Below, piece after piece: positions 58,435-64,000 of a stretch of DNA of 64,000 bases. Source of the stretch: Raphanus sativus (lineage: Eukaryota; Streptophyta; Magnoliopsida; Brassicales; Brassicaceae); assembly GCF_000801105.2 (NCBI RefSeq), contig NC_079515.1, forward strand, positions 28,481,407-28,545,406, written 5' to 3'. Both the position numbers and the translations under genes were made by a program. The notes beneath the pieces were generated by a model, which was not told the DNA's origin, did no database searches, and saw nothing but the letters and a program-made list of their open reading frames with translations. Every line of letters starts with the position of its first letter. Position 1 is the first letter of the stretch.

Positions 58435-59597
58435 CTAGCCAACCTTGGCAACTTTTCTTGGCTCGGTTTGTCCCGACAAAGGGCATTGCATCTCTATCCA
58501 GCTCATCGGAACCATGGTTTCACCTGCACAACCACACCACACAATAACAGTTTTTAAAAACGAATATACACACTATGACTGCCAAAAGAAGCACATGCAT
58601 CTATATATGAACATACTCTACTTCCATAATATTAGTTTCCAAGAGTAGGAAAAAAAGAAAAAAAAAATTTACCAGCAGCACTCTCCGCTGAGACCACACC
58701 AAGCTCATTCTTAGCGGTTGACAAATAGTAAGCCCGTGAATCACCAAGGGACAGCTTTTAAGAGTCCAAGTTAAGGCAACTTTATATGCTCTAGATATAT
58801 TTACCGACCACAACTAATCTTAAAGTTATCTTTCCTCTATAAGTCATGATGCTAATTCTAAAAAATAGTGTGTGAAACATAAGAAAATAGAATAATTGTT
58901 GAGAAGGATACAACCATGGCTCTAACAATGTCACTAGGACGAAAAGACTGATGCATATCAACTTTGTCAATCTCTGTTGCTCTTACATCTTGTTGCCTGT
59001 GCACAAGTTAGATAGAGACATAAAAAACAGCTAAAACGTTACATTTGTTTCCAATTCGCTACACAAGGAAAACGAATCAAAAGGAGCAGGAGGAAAATTC
59101 ACCTGATTATGCCAGCAAATTTTTCACGAACGGCCTTGGGACCAACACACAAGATATCAACAGAAGCCATCCTAGCCATAACTTTAGTCACCTATCAAAA
59201 GAATATAACAGAGAAATAAAAAAAGTCAAATATTTTTTCTTTTTTTTTTTGTCATTGAAAAACCAAATGAAAAAGTTGCAGAGCTTTTCACCCTAGCTAA
59301 GACAACAGAACCAGGCTCAGGAATAAGCCCATGTGCCTTGTGACCCGTAACTTCCACAATAGCTCTCTGCAATTAAGCAATTAAAATGAGCAATTTACAT
59401 TGGCCGAAAAAGCATAACCCAAGAAGCTATGCAGCAGAGAGAGAGACCTGGTCAGGAGAGTCGGGAAGAGAAGAAACAATCCGACGAGATCCAGTGAGGG
59501 AAGCGTAGATTGTTTTGTCGTTGACGTAAGCTCCTTTGCCGGCTTTAAACTCAGCCACATTCCCAAGTACATCTCCAGGCGTTACTATGTCCGTCAT
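58435..59597 (-). CDS. CSL4: CSL4 exosome complex subunit
   Basis: An S1/OB-fold cap protein of the RNA exosome, which degrades and trims RNA in nucleus and cytoplasm. Six exons on the minus strand: 59597-59448, about 59368-59293, about 59192-59102, about 58997-58915, about 58757-58673 and about 58525-58435. It contains DIVTPGDVLGNVAEFKAGKG, TIYASLTGSRRIV, EVTGHKAHGLIPEPGSVV, DILCVGPKAVREKFAG, DKVDMHQSFRPSDIVRAM and LGDSRAYYLSTAKNELGVV, ending PRKVAKVG. The first in-frame ATG (59597) gives MTDIVTPGDV. The frame extends upstream to a GTG at 59621, but that side has an intron acceptor. In Arabidopsis the recalled match is At5g38890, so this copy is off the chromosome 2 order. No frame break seen. 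Confidence 0.88.
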
Positions 59598-60100
59598 TTC
59601 AAGAGATTTCGACTGAGACACTGAACAAGTTAAGTCCGAATTAGAGACAGTGAGTAAATTAAAATTCTAGGCTATACAGAAAAAAAATACTGAGAGCGAC
59701 CCATAAATACTAAAACTTTATTACTTCTTGCACACAAAAAAAAGCCCGGACCAGATAATTTGTTACATTAACGAGGAAAGTAAAGACACATACAGCTCAA
59801 TAAACCCTAAAGGCAAACTCATGACACAAATCACTAAAGGAATACAGATTAGCCTCTAAAAAGCAGGCCTACATACATGTCATTCGCAGAAACGAGAAAA
59901 GGAACTCTTGGAAGCGTACCTGTTGATAACGAGGAAGAAGAGTACAAGGCAGAACACAAAATTATTACTATGGGGTTTCGACAAGATGTTTGTTCAATGG
60001 GGTTTTATGAAATCCCTATTTTGGACGGTCTGGATTTGATTGCTTATTTTGATAAGCTAACCAGGCCGTAGATAGGTTACTATATAACCTACAACCAATG
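59598..60100 (-). promoter_or_regulatory. CSL4 5' leader and promoter region
   Basis: On the minus strand a possible leader exon ends TATCAACAG/GTACGC near 59920. The coding exon begins after CTTGTTCAG at about 59621, so a 5' UTR intron is likely. The plus-strand open frame at 59877-60071 overlaps this and has no family features. Confidence 0.4.
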
Positions 60101-60249
60101 GCCCAAGTATATTTTATATTTGGGCCGGGCTGATTAAAAGTATACTTGATGATGATCGGGTACTAGTGCAGGTGATGATTAATTATATTTTTTGGGTAAA
60201 AATGTTTAATTTTTTTTTGCAAATCAAAAGCTAGTTATATTAATCAGAT

Positions 60250-60800
60250 CTAAGAGCATGATTATTCATATCCCCTAGTCTATATTTGAGAAGTGATTTT
60301 TCCACATGTCATCTCCACAATCAATTTCACAAAAAAATGATGACATGATTACTAAAATTGATGACATGGCTTATAATTAAATATGACATAGACAATAACA
60401 TTTATTGCTGATATATATTTTTGGTAAACTTTATAAAATTTGTCAATAATTCATACATTACATTTAATGATGATTTATATTTTTGGTAAACTTTTTAAAA
60501 TATGGTAATAACTCATAAATCATCCCTAAAATAAATATATTCAAATATGAATTATAAATTTCGAAATTTTATTTAATTTTACTTTTATAATTATAAAATT
60601 TTTATTACTAAAATTTTCAAACTTTTCTACATCTTTTAAAAAAGTAAATAAATTTTTAATCGTAATATCATTAGTTTCTTTTAGATATCTAAAATTTTTA
60701 AAAATATTGTTTAGTTCTAATCTCTATAATATTATTTGAGAAGTTAGTTTCCTATGTGTCGCGCTCACGTTAATTCTTATGATGGTTAATTATAATAGTA
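60250..60800. repeat. MITE-like remnant and short direct repeats
   Basis: TAAGAGCATGATTATTCATA at about 60251 matches the terminus of the element at 36578. ATATTTTTGGTAAACTTT recurs at about 60414 and 60477 in a duplication of roughly 65 bp, and TATTTGAGAAGT recurs at about 60282 and 60733. No complete element could be bounded. Confidence 0.45.
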
Positions 60801-61640
60801 TCCTTAATGAATCAAATATATCTATTTGTCATTATTAAAAAGAAAAAAATTCCTTTTTTTTGGTTTCCTTCTCTAAATAACCTATATAATGAAAAAAATT
60901 TGTAAATTTTAAAAACGAAAAAATATCTTTTATATATAATGCGATTCATTAAAAGGAAACTTAACAAAATAATTTTGATTTTAGAGTAACTAAATAATTA
61001 TCCCTTTAAAAGATAATCTTAAACAACATAATATATATTTTAATATAATTATTTTATTTTAATTAATCTATTTCTCAAATTTATTACAAAAAAAATTAAG
61101 TAACATAACACAAGATATTTTAATGAATACAAATGCATCTTTTATTTTCTAATTAAGTATCCTTTTATATTTTTCCAAATCAAATATATAATAAAGAAAG
61201 TATTTAGAAAATTTATAATGAAAACATTTTTATATGTGATGTGATTTCATAAAAAAAAAAGAGAAAGTTCAGAAAAATAATCTTGACTTTATAAGTTTAT
61301 AAGTTATTTTTATGCAACTTCGTACCGATCATGACTTTACTTTCTAATTTTGTTTTTGCAAATTAACATATACCAAATTATAAAAGATAGTAACATACTT
61401 ACATATCTATGATGAAGAACCAAAGAAATACAATTAATTCAATTTGGTTGAATTAAACTAGAAATAATATATTTTAGTTTGAAGGAATATATGTAACACA
61501 ATATATCCACAAAATGAGTATTGGACTAATCTAATTTTTAATACAAAATCAAACACTTAACTAAATATAATGTATTATCGTTCATATTAATATTTTTATA
61601 AATATAAACTATAGAACAATGTAACATACTATTAATTAAT
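60801..61640. other. Very AT-rich intergenic DNA
   Basis: No gene or bounded element seen. Confidence 0.5.
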
Positions 61641-61641
61641 A

Positions 61642-63378
61642 CTAGCTTTTGACCCGCACTCCCGTGCGGGTGTTTGTTCTTCAAAATTATATATTTCACT
61701 TTTAACAACGTATATTTTTTTTTCTTGATTGTTTAGAAAGAACTCGCAAGGTAAAAAGTCGGCACCACAAAAAGATAAGGATAGAGATACATAATTTTTT
61801 TTGTTAAAAAAAAGATACTCGTATATTTATTTTCTTGTTATAGATTCATACGTTATTGACTTTTGATATTGGTGTGTCTTGTTCAACTTATTTAGCGCTC
61901 ATTTATAAACTATAATATTTTTTTAGTTTGTTTTTATTAATTTCGTTTGGAAAATTAAACATCAAAGTGTAAAATATTAGAGTTTTACGTATATATGTGG
62001 GTTGTATTAAATTTTACTATAAATATTGTGATTTAAAATTGATTATAAAATTCAAATTTTATTATGAGATTTTATAAAACAAATATATTATTTAGACAGA
62101 AACATAAAATAATAATGAAACAAAGTTACCAAAAAAAACTTTCAAAATAAGTATATATTTTTGCAAATTTAATTTAGCAAGCCTAATTTAAGTAACTAAA
62201 TTGAGCCATTCTGTTATGGTTAAAAATTTGGTACATTATATTTTACAGTTACATAAGAAACGTCTATTGTGGACCTTATACCAGAATCTAAGCCCATATA
62301 TTATTTTTTCCCCGGAAAAAAAGATAGAAACATATTTTTCTTTTACCGAGTTTTCTCATTTCCTTATAAATTTATGTATTTTTTTTTTAACAAAAAAGTT
62401 TATATATCTCTATCCTTATCTTTTTGTGGTGCCGACTTTTTACCTTGCGAGTTCTTTCTAAACAATCAAGATAAATATACTGAAGTTTTCACTCAAATGA
62501 TAAATCTACTAATTTTTACTGAAATTTTTGGCATAAAGTTATGAGTTTCTTGATTGAGGCGTATTTGATTTTTCACGATTAGGTGTATTGTTAGGTTGAA
62601 CCAAAAACTACAAATAAGATAGGTGATGGTTCCATATAATTATTTTGATTCCGTACCCGTGTGTCCGTCCGGGTGTTTTTTAAAATTTGTAATAGATAAT
62701 ATTGTTATAAAATTATGATTTATAGATATATTATATATATTTTAAATGTGTTGGTTGTTAATATTTTTGTTAGATGCTGCACTAACTAAAATTACATCTT
62801 AATAAATTTGATTTTTTTTTTAATTATATTGATCACTTTTATATTGTATTTGCTTATAAATTTAACCTTTTAATATGCTTGTGTATACTAATACATTTAT
62901 GTTTCTAAACCAAATATCTTATGGAATTTTTTTTTATCTTTTCAATTTAATATGTATTTCGAATTACTTTATATTGGAAATAAATGAGGAATATACAACA
63001 CTTAAAAATAAATAGTTTTAAAATTAGGGTAATATTAATGTTTGAAAGTGAAATGTTTGATTTCAAAAGAATCATGTTTGATTAGTTATTTCCATATAAC
63101 CGATTTGTATTTAAACACATAAAAATTGGAAATTTTATTTTGTAAGGTTAGATTTCGAATTAATTATGTTTGATTTTAGGAAAGATAATTAAGAAAACAT
63201 ATCTACTAATCACGTTTTTGGTAATAAACTCTCCACAAAATCTAGGCAAATCTAAATGATTAATATAGTAACTGTAATTTGAATTAATTATTTATTTTAA
63301 ATCTAATGGCACAAACTGTAATTATTTAGGAAAAATTAGGGTTAAATACTAAGTGTACTTCAGTTTTAATAGTTTAGA
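61642..63378 (-). mobile_element. Non-autonomous Helitron on the minus strand
   Basis: Read on the minus strand, it starts TCTAAACTATTAAAACTGAA at 63378 and ends with a hairpin (CCCGCACGGGAGTGCGGG) followed by TCAAAAG and CTAG at 61645-61642. The next base is T, as expected. Length 1737 bp. There is no Rep/helicase. It contains an inverted repeat (61724-61812 with 62376-62470). A second GC-rich hairpin-like segment near 62653-62675 may be an internal older 3' end. Confidence 0.78.
61724..62470. repeat. Long inverted repeat inside the Helitron
   Basis: The arm at 61724-61812 (CTTGATTGTTTAGAAAGAAC through AAGATAAGGATAGAGATA) is almost perfectly repeated in reverse at 62376-62470. The central 68 or so bases differ at about one position. 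The spacer is about 560 nt. Confidence 0.9.
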
Positions 63379-64000
63379 CTAGATCTTGACCCGTGCAACC
63401 GCACGGGTGGGTATTAATTTTCTGTTTTAGTTTTTATTTATTTATACTAAATGATGTATTTGTAATACTTGATCGTTTTACATTGACTATGTTAGGGATG
63501 CGTATTTGGATACCCACTGATTCTGTTAAAATCTATTTGGGTTTGAGATTTCCGAGTTTAAAGATTTCAGCAACATTCAAATACTTATAAATTTTGGTTT
63601 CGGTTTGATTCGGGTATTTGCGGGTTCGGTTCGGATACGGATAACCCGTTTGAATTATTTTAAAATTCTCAAAATTTATATATACTTTAAAATTTTCAAA
63701 ATATATAAATTTGAGTAATGTAAGCCAAAATACCTAAATTAAAAATTAAAAAACATGTTGAACTTCAATATTTGGATGGAGAATAAATATATATTTTAAA
63801 TATTTTTGGTGTTTGATTATTGTTTATCTATTTTATATGTTTACTTTTGACTATTTTTTATATTTTCAAATAGTTTAGACAACTTTAAGTTAACAAAAAA
63901 GACAATTTTAAAATATCATTAATTGTTAAAGAATAAAAAACAAAATACATTAATCTAATTAAAAAGACAAACATTAAAATAGGAAATAAAAAAAACATTA
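63379..64000 (-). mobile_element. Second Helitron, 3' end, continuing past the window
   Basis: On the minus strand the hairpin CCCGTGCGGTTGCACGGG is followed by TCAAGAT and CTAG at 63382-63379, directly abutting the 5' TC of the neighbouring Helitron. The 5' end was not found and probably lies beyond 64000. TTCGGTT/CGGGT-type repeats at about 63600-63650 lie inside. Confidence 0.7.

Noticed and set aside
59877..60071. Plus-strand 64-codon frame
   Set aside because: Overlaps the likely CSL4 leader on the other strand and has no recognisable domain.
62201..62544. Two overlapping Phe/Tyr-rich open frames
   Set aside because: They lie inside the Helitron inverted repeat in AT-rich DNA and show only composition bias.

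Overview
This is a nuclear segment from a Brassicaceae plant, most likely Brassica or a close relative. The evidence is AT-rich intergenic DNA, intron-rich genes with GT-AG introns, and near-identity of the predicted proteins to Arabidopsis proteins as I remember them. No database was searched. The gene order follows a stretch of Arabidopsis chromosome 2 from about At2g26330 down to At2g26060: ERECTA (+), AGL33 (-), GPA1 (-), CID7 (+), 3-beta-HSD/D2 (-), KCS10/FIDDLEHEAD (+), a TMEM14-like gene (+), FTSH4 (+), RTE1 (+), CIA1 (-). Several Arabidopsis genes of that interval are missing, as expected for a fractionated copy after the Brassica genome triplication. The last gene, exosome subunit CSL4 (-), matches a chromosome 5 gene in Arabidopsis and appears out of place.

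Layout. 1-6 kb: ERECTA receptor kinase. 6-14 kb: repeats, a Copia remnant and a frameshifted MIKC*-type MADS gene (AGL33) that was not obvious from open reading frames. 14-16.4 kb: GPA1, the G-protein alpha subunit, with a 66-bp tandem duplication over its stop codon. 17-22 kb: AT-rich repeats. 22-25 kb: CID7. 25.7-29.7 kb: sterol C4-decarboxylase. 29.8-33.6 kb: a Stowaway MITE and a complete non-autonomous Helitron. 33.8-35.8 kb: KCS10. 36-38.2 kb: transposon DNA carrying a fragment of a WSS1A-type protease gene. 38.5-40.5 kb: TMEM14-like. 42-45.1 kb: FTSH4. 45.5-48.5 kb: a hAT-like MITE and a repeat array. 48.8-49.7 kb: RTE1. 50-52 kb: two tRNA-derived SINEs and a 260-bp tandem repeat. 53-55.3 kb: CIA1. 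55.5-56.9 kb: a second gene-capturing element, carrying the start of CLPP6. 57.4 kb: a Mutator transposase fragment. 58.4-59.6 kb: CSL4. 60-64 kb: repeats and two Helitrons joined end to end.

The host genes are housekeeping or developmental and do not form one pathway, although ERECTA and GPA1 are both signalling genes affecting organ shape. The less ordinary content is in the mobile DNA: two PIF/Harbinger-like elements of about 1.3 kb, each with a captured piece of a host gene, one giving a spliceable chimeric reading frame with a plastid transit peptide; an exact Helitron-Helitron junction with an internal inverted repeat; and the decaying AGL33 gene.
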